64,000 nucleotides of DNA from Sparassis latifolia. Lineage: Eukaryota > Basidiomycota > Agaricomycetes > Polyporales > Sparassidaceae. Both the position numbers and the translations under genes were made by a program. This document shows positions 11,367-24,008 of this stretch, piece after piece. The stretch lies in assembly GCA_018466975.1 (NCBI GenBank), contig CM031563.1, positions 2,294,001-2,358,000 of the forward strand, read 5' to 3'. The notes beneath the pieces were generated by a model. The model saw only the letters and a program-made list of their open reading frames with translations. It was not told the origin of the DNA and ran no database searches. Within the stretch, counting starts at the first letter, position 1, and every line of letters begins with the position of its first letter.

Positions 11367-11584
11367 ACAAAGAGGATCTGGATGTCTACGAGCTTATGAA
11401 AACCGTAGAAACTGTCCAGGCAAAGTTCATGTACAGCCGAGCCTCTGCCAGCGCTCTGTGACCATAGAGCGCTGGCCGATCTCCTATCTTATCTATGTGG
11501 TCAGGTGACCTCAGGCTGTATGTCGTTCTTGAATCTCCAGTCATCTTGGCAAAAAAAAAGTGATTAGAATAATATATATCACTG

Positions 11585-11644
11585 GGACTCTCTCGCTGCA
11601 GACAGTACGCGTCGGGGGTGGGGCTTGCATCAAACAGGCGCCCC
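11585..11644 (+). repeat. 60-bp perfect repeat, copy 2
   Basis: Identical to 8839-8898. It lies upstream of cap1 (on the opposite strand), at the edge of a stretch with no recognised gene. Confidence 0.9.
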
Positions 11645-12466
11645 CACGTGGCAACTTTTCGCCCGAACTTTCGAACTTTCGGGACGCTGACAGGTTTTAT
11701 AGTTTTGTCCAGTACGGTCCCTCATAGCTTAGACGATTGCGGCCTTAGACATTTTCGAGCACCAGGACCACCGTAAATACACTTCGAGCCCCATCGGAAT
11801 CCTCGAAAATCGACCTGGAGGACGAAAATGTTCGATCCAAATCCCTAAATTTCGAGGTTCGGCGGCCAAAACGTTAGGTTTCCGCAAGAGGATGCCTGAT
11901 CGGCCTCCAGGATAGCCCGGAAACACGGAACGGAGGCCCGTGGTAGGAATTGGGCACTTGATCGACCCCCCAAAAGTGCCGGCCTGGAGATCGACCTTCA
12001 TATTGAATTTGCGGTGGTCCTGCGTATGTAATCCGAGGTCCTCATAGACTTCACTATCTATGGTTGCTGCCATCTATGACGATCTTTGACCTTTGACGTT
12101 TCGTTGATGACGCTCTCGCCTTCGTGTTTTTCTCTGCAGATCCCATGTTACGAGGATGCTTTGATGAGATCTTTTGGTGGACGACATAATCGCATTGCTG
12201 ACGCAATCAGAATGCGATGGAGGACCCGCTTGGCTCACTTGCTTATCATATCATCACTAATTCTAGACTGTGCTTGATGAGGACTTCTCCCACTGAATAA
12301 TCACACCAAGCTACGCGGAAACCACCTTCGATGATGCGACGGACATATAATACGTCCGTACGCTTGTCGGCATCTGAATTACTTCCTCTCGTCTGATTCT
12401 CGAGGTCAAAGCGTTTGTGGTAAGCAGTCACCGTCGAGTGATCAACGTGCTCATGAGTTCACGAAG
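11645..12466. other. Non-genic or decayed stretch
   Basis: A 114-codon minus-strand frame (11729-12073) has no recognisable family. Around 12276-12360 a plus-strand frame reads DEDFSH, stop, IITPSYAETTFDDATD, stop, which looks like coding sequence interrupted by stops and may be a broken 5' part of the ORF at 12467. The tandem motif 'cgaacttt' occurs near 11663-11680. Confidence 0.35.
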
Positions 12467-13036
12467 TTGCTTCAAGCATCCCAAAACTCAGCGTCAATGG
12501 TCCTTGACGGTGTACCGTTACTGACCAACAAGCTTTTAGGTGAGGTTCGACACCTCAGCTCAGTGCTTTGTGATATTCATCAATTGAAATCTTGGCCAGC
12601 CGTCACTTATGGTCCCATGCAGAATTTACAACAGTTACCTCGACCTCTTTCTGGCCATGAGCTTATGACGATGTTTCCACTGGCATCCCCACCGGCACCG
12701 CCTACCTGTCCCACGTCCAAAATTTTCCGACGGGAAGAGAGTGCTTTCTTTTCCCGTGTCGGCAGGGCACCACGTTGTCCGCTTTTTTGGGCGGATGATG
12801 TTCTCTTGCCTACCAATTCGAACATGCGTGGAGATCTTATTGGATCTACACCACTCCCACTCACTCCTGAGATGTATTCGCAATCGACTGCTACTTGTCT
12901 TAGACCACATCCTGTTCGCGGTATAACTGTGGATTCGTCATTCAGGAGTAACAATTTGGTATTTTGCTCAGCTTCTCGTGAACATCGTCTTTGTCATAGT
13001 ATGCATCTATGTGGGGGAGAGACAAATACCCGTTAG
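12467..13036 (+). CDS. Hypothetical protein, C-terminal exon
   Basis: An open frame of 189 codons ending in a TAG at 13034. It is unrecognised but coding-like: a leucine-rich start (VPLLTNKLLGEVRHL), a proline-rich middle (FPLASPPAPPTCPTS), then a compact block AFFSRVGRAPRCPLFWADD and STPLPLTPEMYSQ, and a Cys/His-rich tail (CSASREHRLCHSMHLCGG). The first residues are probably part of a longer frame or exon, because the preceding sequence stays coding-like with interspersed stops. It may therefore be the 3' end of a decayed gene. No function is suggested. Confidence 0.4.
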   Translation: MLQASQNSASMVLDGVPLLTNKLLGEVRHLSSVLCDIHQLKSWPAVTYGPMQNLQQLPRPLSGHELMTMFPLASPPAPPTCPTSKIFRREESAFFSRVGRAPRCPLFWADDVLLPTNSNMRGDLIGSTPLPLTPEMYSQSTATCLRPHPVRGITVDSSFRSNNLVFCSASREHRLCHSMHLCGGETNTR

Positions 13037-13654
13037 TCATGGTACGGTTTCATAATGTAGGCTAACTTTTTTTTCGTGGTTTGTCCTTTTCTTTTGCTTC
13101 ATGCCTACTCTATGCTTGTCTTTAAATTTGCATATATACACTTGTATAATGGCATGTATAGCCTTCATCGGTCGGTACCTGTCATTCGTAGTGTGCAGTC
13201 TTCATTCTTCACCGCCATTGTCCGTTTTACGCCGCCCATCATTCGGCATTATTGTTCACCACTACCCTACATCCATCTCACCGCTGACTTCCGCCCAAAT
13301 TCCCTCTTGCGCATCTATCCCAACTCGCATACCTCCGGCCACTCCTTACCTATTATTACCTCAGTATCTTCCATGAACAGAATACCTATCTAGATTCTTA
13401 GTTTTTTATGAATTTGTTGTTCATTTGAGAGGAGGACGCGTAGTCATATTGACATGATTCATTGTCTATCAGAATATTTTGCAAAATATGATGTTCATAT
13501 TTAATTTATCATCTACAGCATATGTAATAAAGTGAGACATAACCATAAAGACATATCGCTTCGCTTGGCGAGTGGATAGAGGTGCAGCATTGTGCTACCA
13601 GCATACATAATTGACAGAATTTACCTTGACAAAATATCTAGACAACTACTCAGA
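13037..13654. other. Intergenic, AT-richer stretch
   Basis: Between two convergent coding regions. It contains T-rich and A-rich runs (for example around 13060-13085 and 13490-13530) but no gene. It probably includes both 3' flanks. Confidence 0.5.
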
Positions 13655-16600
13655 TTACTTGCCTCCTGACCCACTCTTTCGCTTCTTTCGACTGCCACCC
13701 CTAGCATCCTTTGCCTCCTTAGTAAAGTAGGCCATCATATTCCTTGTTGTCATGAGTCTAATGAAGGAAATAATGAAAATTGATCTCACCGCTTTGACGC
13801 TGCTGTAAGAATTAAACTGTCAGTAGTATGCACTGGCCTGGCGGCGATGCGTCTCCTGATTCATGGTCAAAAGGGTCACACATCACATACACGGAATACT
13901 GACGAGTATCTGAGATCCTTCTGAGAAGCTGGTTCGACCTTGCATCGTTGAGTTTTGGCAGCAGTTTTGGCAGCACTGTTCTTTGTGGCAGTGCTCTTCA
14001 TCAAAGTCTTCTTCTTGAGTTCGACAGTGACAGTGCTTTGCATCTGTGGAGAAGTACCAGAAGCTAGGCCTGATGTGGATGGCATTGGACTGGAGTGACT
14101 GGCATGATTTGTTGATAATCCATCCACAGTCATAGGCGTGTCTGAAGTTGGTGGTAAAGTGGATGGAGAATCTGCAATCATAGGGGAAGGCAAGCTTAAT
14201 GAACTCGCGGCTTCTCTAGCTCGACATCTGGATGCAGCTCAGTGCTTAACCAAAAGTATACTGGAAGTGATTGCGCACCGCGTCAATAAGAGCTGCAAAA
14301 CCCACATCAGATCAAAAAGAAAGTAGTGCCACTGAGCACGAGACAGGCTTTCTCTGCTGGAATCTGTCGAGTATAATAGGCCAAGGGAATACACCAGGCA
14401 GAAGATTCCACCAGGGCCACCCTTTTCTAGCTCGGTCCATTGGAATTCAGCAGCGTCGTTCGGGTGAGGGAAGGTCAAATCAAAGCATTCCAAGTTGTCA
14501 AAGAGCGACATTACCACCCTTGGCTGGCGCGCATTAGGCTGGAGAGACCACCACCACCGGACCCACTCTCGAGTAAAGGCATGGATCTGCCGCTTAGTGG
14601 GACGTTTCTCCACGCCATTTGACCAGTCTCCGATGGCAGCTGGGACATGATCACGCGGAATATTTCCGATCTAGAACAAATCAGACCAGTTCCCAGTAGA
14701 GCCAGAAGCGACGCACGGGTAGCTTATCATTAAGCATGACAACCACTCTCAAGATTTCCAGCCAGGCCTTACAGTTCTGTGATGCAGGAGATTCTAAAAG
14801 TTTACTCTTCAGCCAGATCGGCGCAGGACCCAATTGCGCGCGTATGTCCTTCGCGTCAGACTGAGCCGATGTACTGGCCCAGTCTGGACGCGCAGTTTCA
14901 CAAAGAACGCAAACTGAAGGAGATATCAGCATACTTTCAAGTATTGGTGATGGCGAACTTACCTTGCAGGTTGCCATCTCCCTTGGGAATCATGGTGCTG
15001 ACCTGGTCGAAGTGGGTTTCATCCATATGCGGGGCATGCTTCTCTCCGTGTCTCTCTGAAGGCGATGTATTAGCATCAATCGCATAAGATTTCGTCAAAG
15101 AATGCGGTACGTCCCATTATAAGTATCTTCTGCATCGGTAACTTGAAAGAAGTAATGTATTTGCACATACATTTACGTCTAAGTCCAGATAAATGCACTT
15201 ACAAGTGGATGCACCGTCACTCAGGCGCAGTGTAGTATCATCCACATTGGTACCTGCGTGCAGGATGTATGTAACCATAGAATCAAAGTGCATCGAAATG
15301 ACTCACTTTGCTTGACAGCCTTCGGCTTCACATAAGACATGTAATCTTGCATTGTCTGCAATAGACGGGCCAGACTGGGGTCTGCGCTACCGCCTGAACA
15401 ATGATTCAAGGGCAGAACCATCACATTCATTTCTTGATCGAGAACTTACCTTGTGTTTGAGCATTATATGTCTGCACTTCTGGTTGCTCTTCAGCGACAT
15501 GAACGTCATCATAATCTAAATACATCGATATCAGGCAAAATATGTGAACATAACTGAGGGTGCCGTCTACCTGGAAGGTCACCTGGAAAGTCAGCGTCAT
15601 GGTTAGTATTTGAGTGAACATCGAACACCGAAAGCTCTGAGGGATCGGAGCTGTCTCTCACTGTCCAACAGGGAATAGACAACTTCAATATACCTGAAGA
15701 TTCTTCTCGCCGGAATTGCTCGTTGTCTGCATTCTCCTCTTTCATCAGTGAGTGAGTGATTGTCTCAATATGCTCTACATGTGAATGGCGCTTACCCGGA
15801 TCTAACGTCACGGTGTTCCTCTTGGAATGAGCCCTTTCTATCGTCGGTTCACAATCTTCGGCATTGAGACTCTCCAGCTGGGAATGCTCATGGTCCGTGT
15901 CATCTTCTATCAATGATTCGTTCACCTGCTCGGATCACACAGCAATACAAAATATGCGTACCCATATCTGATATTACAGCCCTTCTCTTGGAACGAGCCC
16001 TGGCTGTGTCCCTCCATCCACGGTCTTTCACACGCTCACTTTAGTAATATGCATCACAAGGAACGAAAAGTTGATCCTACCATTCAAAGATATCTCGGAG
16101 CCGTTTGAACCTTCCAATAGATCTGTCGAAAATAGATCTTGTCAATACTAGAGTGAGCATAACATTAAAAAGGCGGAGCCACATAGCACCAACCTTCCAC
16201 GCGGGGTTCAGCTTTGAGTGCGGCTTGAAATTAAGACGGCGCCAGATTCCATTTGTGATGAGCCGATCTCCGATTTCAGTCGTTATAACGAGAGAGAACG
16301 TACTCGGAACTCTGGAGCCTTCATCTTCTGTGTCCGTGGACTCTTCAGAGCTTGTTTCGTCCCCTTCAATATATGTTATGCATGTCAATTCGAGGATCAA
16401 TTGAGAATTGCTCACGTTGAGTCTCAGGAAGTGCGTCGGCGTGGTTCTCCTCTTCTTCGGAATGCCGCGACCTGCGATCTACAAAGGATTTAGGCAAAGC
16501 GATAGTAACAAGGAAATGTCCGAACGTACGATCTGGTGCTAGCCTTCTGCGCTTTGGCACTGATGAAGCACCCGATTACAATCTGAATCTTCGCATACTG

Positions 16601-19043
16601 CATCATATTATCAAAACGCACCGTTCAATACAGACCGCGCATCGCCTCTGCGTGATCTATGTCGCAATGTTGCAGAGCCATTTGAACTTTCCGAAATATC
16701 TATCGAAAATAGATCTTGTCGATACTAGAGTGAGCATAACATTAAAAAGGCGGAGCCACATAGCACCAACCTTCCACGCGGGGTTCAGCTTTAAGTGCGG
16801 CTTGAAATCAAGACGGCGCCAGATTCCATCTGTGATGAGCCGATCTCCGATTTCAGTCGTTATAACGAGAGAGAACGTACTCGGAACTCTGGAGCCTTCA
16901 TCTTCTGTGTCCGTGGACTCTTCAGAGCTTGTTTCGTCCCCTTCAATATATGTTATGCATGTCAATTCGAGGATCAATTGAGAATTGCTCACGTTGAGTC
17001 TCAGGAAGTGCGTCGGCGTGGTTCTCCTCTTCTTCGGAATGCCGCGACTTGCGATCTACAAAGGATTTAGGCAAAGCGATAGTAACAAGGAAATGTCCGA
17101 ACGTACGATCTGGTGCTACCCTTCTGCGTTTTGGCACTGATGGAGCACCGGGTTATAATCTGAATCTTCACATTGACGAGAAAACATACTCGGAACTTTA
17201 GCATCTTCATCTTCTGTATCCGTGGACTCTTCAGAGCTTGTTTCGTCCCCTTCAATATATGTTATGCATGTCAATTCGAGGGTCAATTGAGAATTGCTCA
17301 CGTTGAGTCTCAGGAAGTGCGTCGGCGTGGTTCTCCTCTTCTTCAGAATGGCGCGACTTGCGATCTACAAAGGATTTAGGCAAAGCGATAGTAACAAAGA
17401 AATGTCCGAACATACGATCTGGTACTACCCTTCTGCGCTTTGGCACTGACAAGGCACCGGGTTATAATCTGAATCTTCGCGTTCTGTATCATATTATCAG
17501 AACGCACCAATCTGCACAGATCGCGCGTCGCCACTGCGTGATCTAGGTCGAAGTGATACTGTGCTTGTAGTCTTAAACCGCTCTCTACCCTTTAAATCCG
17601 TGTTGGTGACGCCTATGGCAATTTTGGTATAATACATTCTGAGATAAAAGAAAATGCAACTACCTTTTCCAGCGAAGCGTCGTTTCTGCGTACGCGCCGG
17701 TTCTTCGAACCAATAAAAACGTCTTGAAGAGCCAGGACGAGCCTTCTGAACCTTCAGAAGATGGAGGTATAACGTCCACAATTCAGGTATTGAATAGTCT
17801 CTTGGCTTTTTGAATATGAATCCGGAAGGCAGTACTTTGCTATCGAAGTACATATCGGGAATTTCCAGAATATCATCCCAAGGTATAGCCTTGTTACCAT
17901 TCAGATGCCCTGTGAGCGAAGTCATTGGATCGCTAGCCTATACCTCTAGTATAAACTCAGTGCTTACTCCAGGTTCGATCAAAATATGATGCGAGACAAT
18001 CTCTGAGGTCAGAAATAGTCCAATTGGCATCGGGATCGGGAAGAATTGGATCCCCGACCCCATCAACCAACATTAGTTCTGAGACTCCTGTGTGATGTCA
18101 TCAGTCCTTGCCCCAACTGAAATAGTATGGACGTACTCTGTTGGTGCTTAAGGTATGCCACAAAACTTTTGTCAAGCATCTCGGATGGCTGGCCAATGCT
18201 ATCAAGATAAGAATGATATTGAACACCACCAGCGCTAGCAATGTCGTAGCTGCAATGATGTCGAGTTAGTCAATGCAGGTGATATTATCTTCGACTTACT
18301 GCCATACGAGGTTCTCGGCAGACTCCTCACCGGACGGGCCCCCCATCTTTAAGTAGATGCTCCATCCAGGTAATTCGCTCGCCCATGACTTCAAGGCTTT
18401 TGGAACAGCCTTCTTGGCCATAACGCTGGGCGGCCGTAAGAAAAGAAGACCACAAAATATGAATAGGGAGACGTACACCGCAGAGTCTTGGTGCTTTGAA
18501 TCCTTCTTGCGCAGTTCGGCTTGCATCTGGAAACCTCGCTGCTCCTCGTCCGTCAGTCGTCTCCATTTTTTGGTCAAGAGGCGGGTTCTGACACCCAAAC
18601 GTTTGGACGGGCTTAGACCTCTCTTTGACATCTTCCGACGGGATGCTCGGTTGAGGTGGTCTCTGATGGTTGCTCCGAAAATTTCCCTGGCAGATTTGGA
18701 CTTCGGTTTGGGGAATACTTTGAATGGTCGAATACTTTCACTATCTTCGCTGCGGACTCCCGGACGGCGCGAATGGTTGTTTAGCCATTTGATCAGTACC
18801 TGAATAGCATCAGCACGCTCAGATACCATTGGGTATGACTTAAGTGACCTCGAGGAAATTGGGATATGTAGCCCACTCTTTGTACTGGGCGATACAATGA
18901 GGTAGTACATCCCGGCGAACATACTCTTTCCCTGAACCTCGAGGGCCTGAAACCGCCTTTGCATACCCGGGCACAAATTGCCGCAGGAATTCTTTTTTAC
19001 CTGCACTATTGACAATCCCAGTGAATTGACGGGTACGGCCCAT
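13655..19043 (-). CDS. Large multi-exon protein of an Agaricomycete-expanded family
   Basis: A long gene with many short introns. It starts with MGRTRQFTGIVNSAGKKEFL (exon 18849-19043), then an in-phase exon (18479-18799) with IKWLNNHSRRPG and a Lys/Arg-rich helical part. Next come LPGWSIYLKMGGPSGEE, a YDIASAGGVQYHSYL exon, and AIPWDDILEIPDMYFDSKVL followed by RDYSIPELWTLYLHLLK. After a repeated acidic/basic middle section (16.09-17.55 kb) there is WVRWWWSLQPNARQ, a Ser/Thr/Pro-rich linker, and a basic tail ending RKKRKSGSGGK with a TAA at 13655-13657. I recall this domain order from large uncharacterised proteins that are abundant in mushroom-forming fungi; function is unknown. The basic tail could be a nuclear localisation signal. 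Not every splice site was resolved (one exon may use a weak gccaag acceptor), so integrity is likely but unproven. Confidence 0.6.
16090..16665 (-). repeat. Intragenic tandem duplication, unit 1 (full length)
   Basis: First of three direct units inside the large minus-strand gene. It aligns with unit 2 at an offset of exactly 577 bp with few substitutions. It encodes, on the minus strand, an acidic segment DETSSEESTDTEDE and the neighbouring KSFVDRRSRHSEEEENHADA, plus intronic sequence. Confidence 0.9.
16667..17175 (-). repeat. Intragenic tandem duplication, unit 2
   Basis: Direct copy of unit 1 at +577 bp, truncated at its high-coordinate end after 'aatctgaatcttcaca'. It keeps the same acidic and basic coding blocks. 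Confidence 0.9.
17176..17545 (-). repeat. Intragenic tandem duplication, unit 3 (partial)
   Basis: Aligns to unit 2 at an offset of 309 bp, so about 268 bp are missing relative to a full 577-bp period. It is the most diverged unit and abuts the older part of the gene. Confidence 0.85.
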
Positions 19044-20664
19044 GGCACTAAGTTCGGCGTAGCCTCGCAGATGGACAGAGATGGGATAGAATGTGAAGAC
19101 GATGTGAAAGCTTAGAGAAATGGAGCCGAGAGTTGAACGACTCCGGACATGGACCGGCGGAGAAAACAACTAAGTAAGTAATCGTGAGAAAGGACATCTG
19201 GGAGAACTTGGTGACATAATCAGAGCGAGTGGCCATTGTGTGGACATGGCTACATATTCCTATCTTCCGACTTAACTGAGTATATCCCATGGGCGGCCTG
19301 GCACCATGATGTATCAGGGTCTGCCCTGCCTTCAGAACTCTAAGACGCCATGTTGCGGACATCAAACAATATCGAGCTGCGGAGGTTAAACGATGAATCA
19401 AGGACAGAGTCAGTATAGGAGGACGCAAAGGTCGGAGATCACGTATACGGCATACGGCATGGCAGAACATCTTACTCGATTCTAGAACATCAAGAGGCTG
19501 TCAAAACCAGATCGGCCGGAGAATGAATCGCTCACCCTGAAGGTCAAGTCATGAAATATAACCATGTGAGGTCTCACAGGCTTAGCTCAGTTCTTTAGTC
19601 AGGGAAGAATTCACATATTCACACGACTTCCTGATCTTCCACCTGGAACAACGGGGTTAAGAGTAGACGGATGGGCTTAACAAAATGGAAACAGTGAACC
19701 AAGGTGCTTACGCGCTGTCATAGCGAGTCTTCTCGAAGTGCCAAATTTCTCCTGACAGTGCAGAACCTCGTTACGAGCATCGGAAGTTGGGACGAAGAGA
19801 AGTATGCAAGACTTTAACTCATGACACTGCAGACGTGAAAACTCTGCGCAATGAAAAATCAGCTCACACAATCCTGAAATACTTGACACAGTAAATGAAC
19901 TTCATGAATTAGATGACTTCGACGCACAGCTATACATGGCCCTAGTTATTAAGCGTGCCAGTTGCCGCCTTCGATGACAGCCAGCATTTGGCAGAGGCAG
20001 AAGGATTCGGCGCGAGTTCGATATTAGCGAACGCAACCGAAGAACTGGATCAGTATGTTCCCAAACATACAGACAAGGTTTCGAACTTAGCGGTCGCCGC
20101 GACTGCCCTGCAATCAGAATGACATAGCGATCGTGACAATCGCGAGAGGTATCAGAAAAAACTTCGAGTGTAGAAGACAGTAACGGGATCTTCCGGATCG
20201 TGTTGGATATCCGTCAGATCCCATGTGTGATCGACGTGGAAGAATCACAACCGAGCTGCAACTCACTGGGGCACGCAACCCACCACAGCACGCAATCCAC
20301 CAGAGCACGCAATCCAACGGAGCTTCTCATCCCTCGGCGACCAGAATAAAATTGGTAAAGACGATTTGCGGTCAGCGATCGATTGGGCTGATTGGTTGTT
20401 CTTCGACGAAATTACGTTCACTGAGTCTAGTATCTCGGATGAGAGATGAGTGCGATCCCTGCTTGCTGTGGTAGCTCATAAATTTAGTCAAATTTGGGTA
20501 TGCAAAACCTAACCCTGTGCTTGTCGGACTCCGAAAATCGCGGCAATCGCTCTATGGGTACCATCTTTTGCTCTCTGCCTGACAAAATATACTAGTGCTA
20601 ATTCTGATCTGTTATTGGTGTCAACTAAGGCGCATTTGGACTGTCCTTTCTCCTGAGATTAGTC
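19044..20664. other. Non-genic stretch upstream of the large gene
   Basis: No family is recognised on either strand. Three 17-bp units, gcacgcaaYccaMcRSa-like, run in tandem at 20271-20321. The divergent promoter of the large minus-strand gene should lie just above 19043. Confidence 0.45.
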
Positions 20665-21084
20665 TCAACGATGACGCAGATAAGGAACACCACTTGTCTT
20701 CGCATGGAAGGCCGAAATGGTATAACATAAATTCACCCGTGGATTGCAGTGGGAGTCTGACAGATCCGACCAGGACCGAATGTTGGCTTCGCGATGACTT
20801 GCGAGTAACGAGGGATGCGCAGAAGAATTGCAGTTTGATGGTACACGCGGCAACTTACTGGTCCAACTCTTCCGAACTGGCCTGAACTGGCCGTCTAAGG
20901 TTTCAAATGTGTCCCTAACTTCCTTGGGAATTTCACCTGGCACGGAGTACGGTAAGACACCGTCCAATTGCCTTGCATAAATTCCCGTATGGTTACATTG
21001 TCTCTTTGCATAATCGAAGTTCGCTGTTCGCTTACACATTGGGCCCTCAGTGCACCCTTCATGGTGCACGACTGAAGCAGCCAT
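20665..21084 (-). CDS. Hypothetical ORF, 139 codons
   Basis: A single open frame beginning MAASVVHHEGCTEGPMCK, with a middle part PYSVPGEIPKEVRDTFETLD that looks coding-like. No family, signal peptide or membrane segment is recognised, and no introns are evident. There is nothing recognisable nearby. It may be chance or the remnant of a gene. Confidence 0.25.
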   Translation of the reverse strand: MAASVVHHEGCTEGPMCKRTANFDYAKRQCNHTGIYARQLDGVLPYSVPGEIPKEVRDTFETLDGQFRPVRKSWTSKLPRVPSNCNSSAHPSLLASHREANIRSWSDLSDSHCNPRVNLCYTISAFHAKTSGVPYLRHR

Positions 21085-22102
21085 AATAATATTTTTGAGA
21101 TATTTTTCACATCCTTCATCGAGCCTACACCTTGACCACTTCTAGAGAAAATCTAGATTAACACGGGAACGTCGTAGTTTGGCTCTTGCGGTACTACCAC
21201 GAAAGTAGCCTTTATATTTGCATCTTATGGTGCTTTTCGTGATTCCCCATACCTGTAACCTCGAGGGACTGAGCGGACTGATTTCTTTGGTATTTTTGTA
21301 GGTGAGTACCTACCTAATGAATACTTGGGGCATCTCCGGTAACACCGTTGCCATGTTTGTCACCCTGTGGAAAACTGTGCACCTTCTTCAATTACCCAAT
21401 GAGGTCATCTGGGTAGCGCATTGTCGTATTGTATTGTCGTAATGGTTTCTTTGCATAGGCATAGGCGGACCATGGTGTTGAAGACATATGTACGTACGGC
21501 AGCTAATTGGAGAACTAACGCACACTCTCCAAGACATGATGGTACGAGCTGTTGACTATTGTGAAGCTCGACCCGCACTAAATGACTGTGATTCTAGAAT
21601 GGACTCGGCTATGAGAATTCTTCGCAGAGCTTTTGTATCCTCCAACAGGCCTTTTTGTTCCCAATGATGGACGTTACTCAAATTCTTGGATTCATCCTGA
21701 TATTTCTGCAGGGCGATGGGCGTACTGATGGGTGTACGGGTAAAATTATCAACATGCGGCCTGGTCTATGCCGTATCCTGCCTTCTGCACTGATATTGTC
21801 ATGCCGAAGGTCTATGGGAATGCGCTTTTTCTACCGACTATCTTAGCTGGGACATCATTTGTCAGTGTGATCTGTACTGAGAATGACAATCCATTATTTA
21901 GGGATGATTTCTCCCACCCCCAATTTTCGAGGCCACACCTGTAGAGACTTGTGGTCCATTTCATTTTTGGGCCTCGGTCCTTTCCTGTCTCTCTTCAACC
22001 GCTCTACGCTCTACCACCGGCGGCTGCGACGCCCTCGACAATCGCACAGAACCTCCTCAACTACAGTGCTGTTACTGTTAACCTACTCATTCATTCAACA
22101 CC

Positions 22103-23531
22103 ATGTCATCGTTAGTACTCGAGATGCCGAGGGCAGACGTCAACCTGCCGTTATTTATTGAGGGTGTTATTTTTGGTGAGTCTAATCTACAACGACCTCC
22201 AGTATGAAGGTTTGACAGAAGTTGGGCCTAGGGATATACATCGCTATTTCGTACTTCTCAGTAAAGGTCCTCCTCGCACAAGAGACCTGGTATGGCTCTA
22301 CGAGGCGTTGGTTCACTTTCACCGTTATAGCGACCAGCCTCCTGGTTATATCGGTAACGCTCATCCCATGGCTTGTTCACCATGATTCATTACTGATTAC
22401 CGGTTTCTTAGCACCTCGTCCTCCACATCCTACTGTCAAGGAGCAACTCAAGATTATTCCAAATTATTGCGAGCCTGATCAATCTAGAACTGACGATGTT
22501 GGTTGGCGGTGTTTCCATGGGTTTCCTGGTAAGTGACCACTTATCCACCATCCCTGCCTTAGTCTTACTGAGATCTGCCTCATGAGGCATGGGGTGCACG
22601 TGGAATTATTCTGAGTAATCATTGGATCAGTGGTATCGTCACTCTTGGAGTTGTATCGTTCATCGGTGAGGTGCAATCTTCATGCAGTTTGTATGCCTTT
22701 GACTAGTTTTCAGGTGGAATCAACGGCACAGTTGTTCTTAGTGCATTGACGTTCAGAGTCTCCGAAAATATCCATACCGGGACCATCAACATTGCACTAG
22801 CTATAGGCATGTCTGGCGGTATCGTGTACGTGATTGTGATTATTGCTTCCTTTATGTTCTCAATGAATTGACCAATCATTTGCAGCGCACAAGTATCGGT
22901 GCTAGGTTAGGTGGTTATTAAAAATCGTGTACAAACAACTGATGATTTGTACAGCTTCGATCATATATTGGACAGCAAGGAGTGAGCTAGTGGAGTTTCG
23001 TTTTAAGCTTGTACGTGACTGGCACATGTCATTGTCTCATCAGCCCCTTGTTCATCCAATCTCGCAGAGGGTGTACCGTCGGTTGGTTGAGAGCAGAACT
23101 ATGGCGTTGTGCGTGTACTTCAGATCTGCTATTGAGTACTATCTGATCGCGTTAGAAGATGTCTCATGGCCATTAGCCTCATCAGCGAATCCACTTTCGG
23201 TCTTGTTGTTCAACGCTTGGCGATAAATTCTCTTTGTCCTGCCCTAGTCAGTTCAATGACCAAATGCAGATGTACCCAAGCTAAACGATAGAGACAGGGC
23301 ATTGCTATCTGCCTCCAAATTTGTGAAGCTGGCTGGCGAGATGGCGTCCGTTTTCGACACTCCCAGTCCATGCTTCCCGCGCAGTCTACTCCAGTTGAAG
23401 AGTTACAACTCCATCCTGTCCGCATTAGCATGGCGGTCCACACCTCCAACGAAATTGTTAGTGGAACATCTGATGGAAGCTCTGACATAGCCAATATGGC
23501 ATCGTCCCAAGATGCGCCTGAGGAGAAGTAA
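22103..23531 (+). pseudogene. Multi-pass membrane protein remnant
   Basis: Exon 1 (22103-22175) reads MSSLVLEMPRADVNLPLF and joins in phase, over an intron gtgagt...cctag, to exon 2 at 22232, giving a hydrophobic helix: GIYIAISYFSVKVLLA. Further helices follow: WFTFTVIATSLLVISVTLIP, a piece SGIVTLGVVSFIGG created by splicing near 22675-22715, and INIALAIGMSGGIVYVIVII. A hydrophilic tail VEELQLHPVRISMAVHTSNE ends at the TAA at 23529. This layout (short N-terminus, about seven helices, polar tail) resembles the large Agaricomycete families of seven-helix membrane proteins (DUF6533/DUF6534 type). After about 22870 the frame is hit by several stops, so I treat it as decayed, although unrecognised introns could rescue part of it. 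Function is unknown. Confidence 0.45.
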
Positions 23532-24008
23532 AAGCTACATGGTTATGTTTTAATACTCTTCACTTCTGATCATTTCACCTTGGATCGTTTAACCTTGCTG
23601 AAATTGTAGATCTATCGTCGGTATATGATGACCGCTTCCGGGTTGTCACCAGCGTAGCTGCGATCTTTGAGGTGATGAAGTGATCATTGTATTATTCTTT
23701 ATTCTGAAAGTAAAGGTGCAGTGGATATGTCCAGCATCAACTCGAGAACGGAGGCCTGCTAGCTGTTATCAGAATCCTCCTAGCAACTCCGAGTCGTGCA
23801 AAGTCAGAATAATAATGATTCTCATTATTCACTCCAACTAAGTTCACGAATCCCGGCAACGTCTAAGGTGGACAGAACAAGGCCCTCTAACCAGCTTGTC
23901 GTACCTAGAAAGAGATACCTATTTATATAAGGCAGAATGTCGCACATGAACTCTTAACGAGTCTCTGGCGGGGCGGGCAGCAAAGCGGCAAAGTGGCCAA
24001 GCGAATGT

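Noticed and set aside
11449..11474. Stem cagcgctc/gagcgctg as a terminator or regulatory RNA
   Set aside because: An 8-bp stem alone in non-coding DNA upstream of cap1 is expected by chance, and fungal terminators are not of this form.
12541..12557. tRNA B-box-like ggttcgacacc
   Set aside because: No matching A box, acceptor stem or cloverleaf could be drawn around it.
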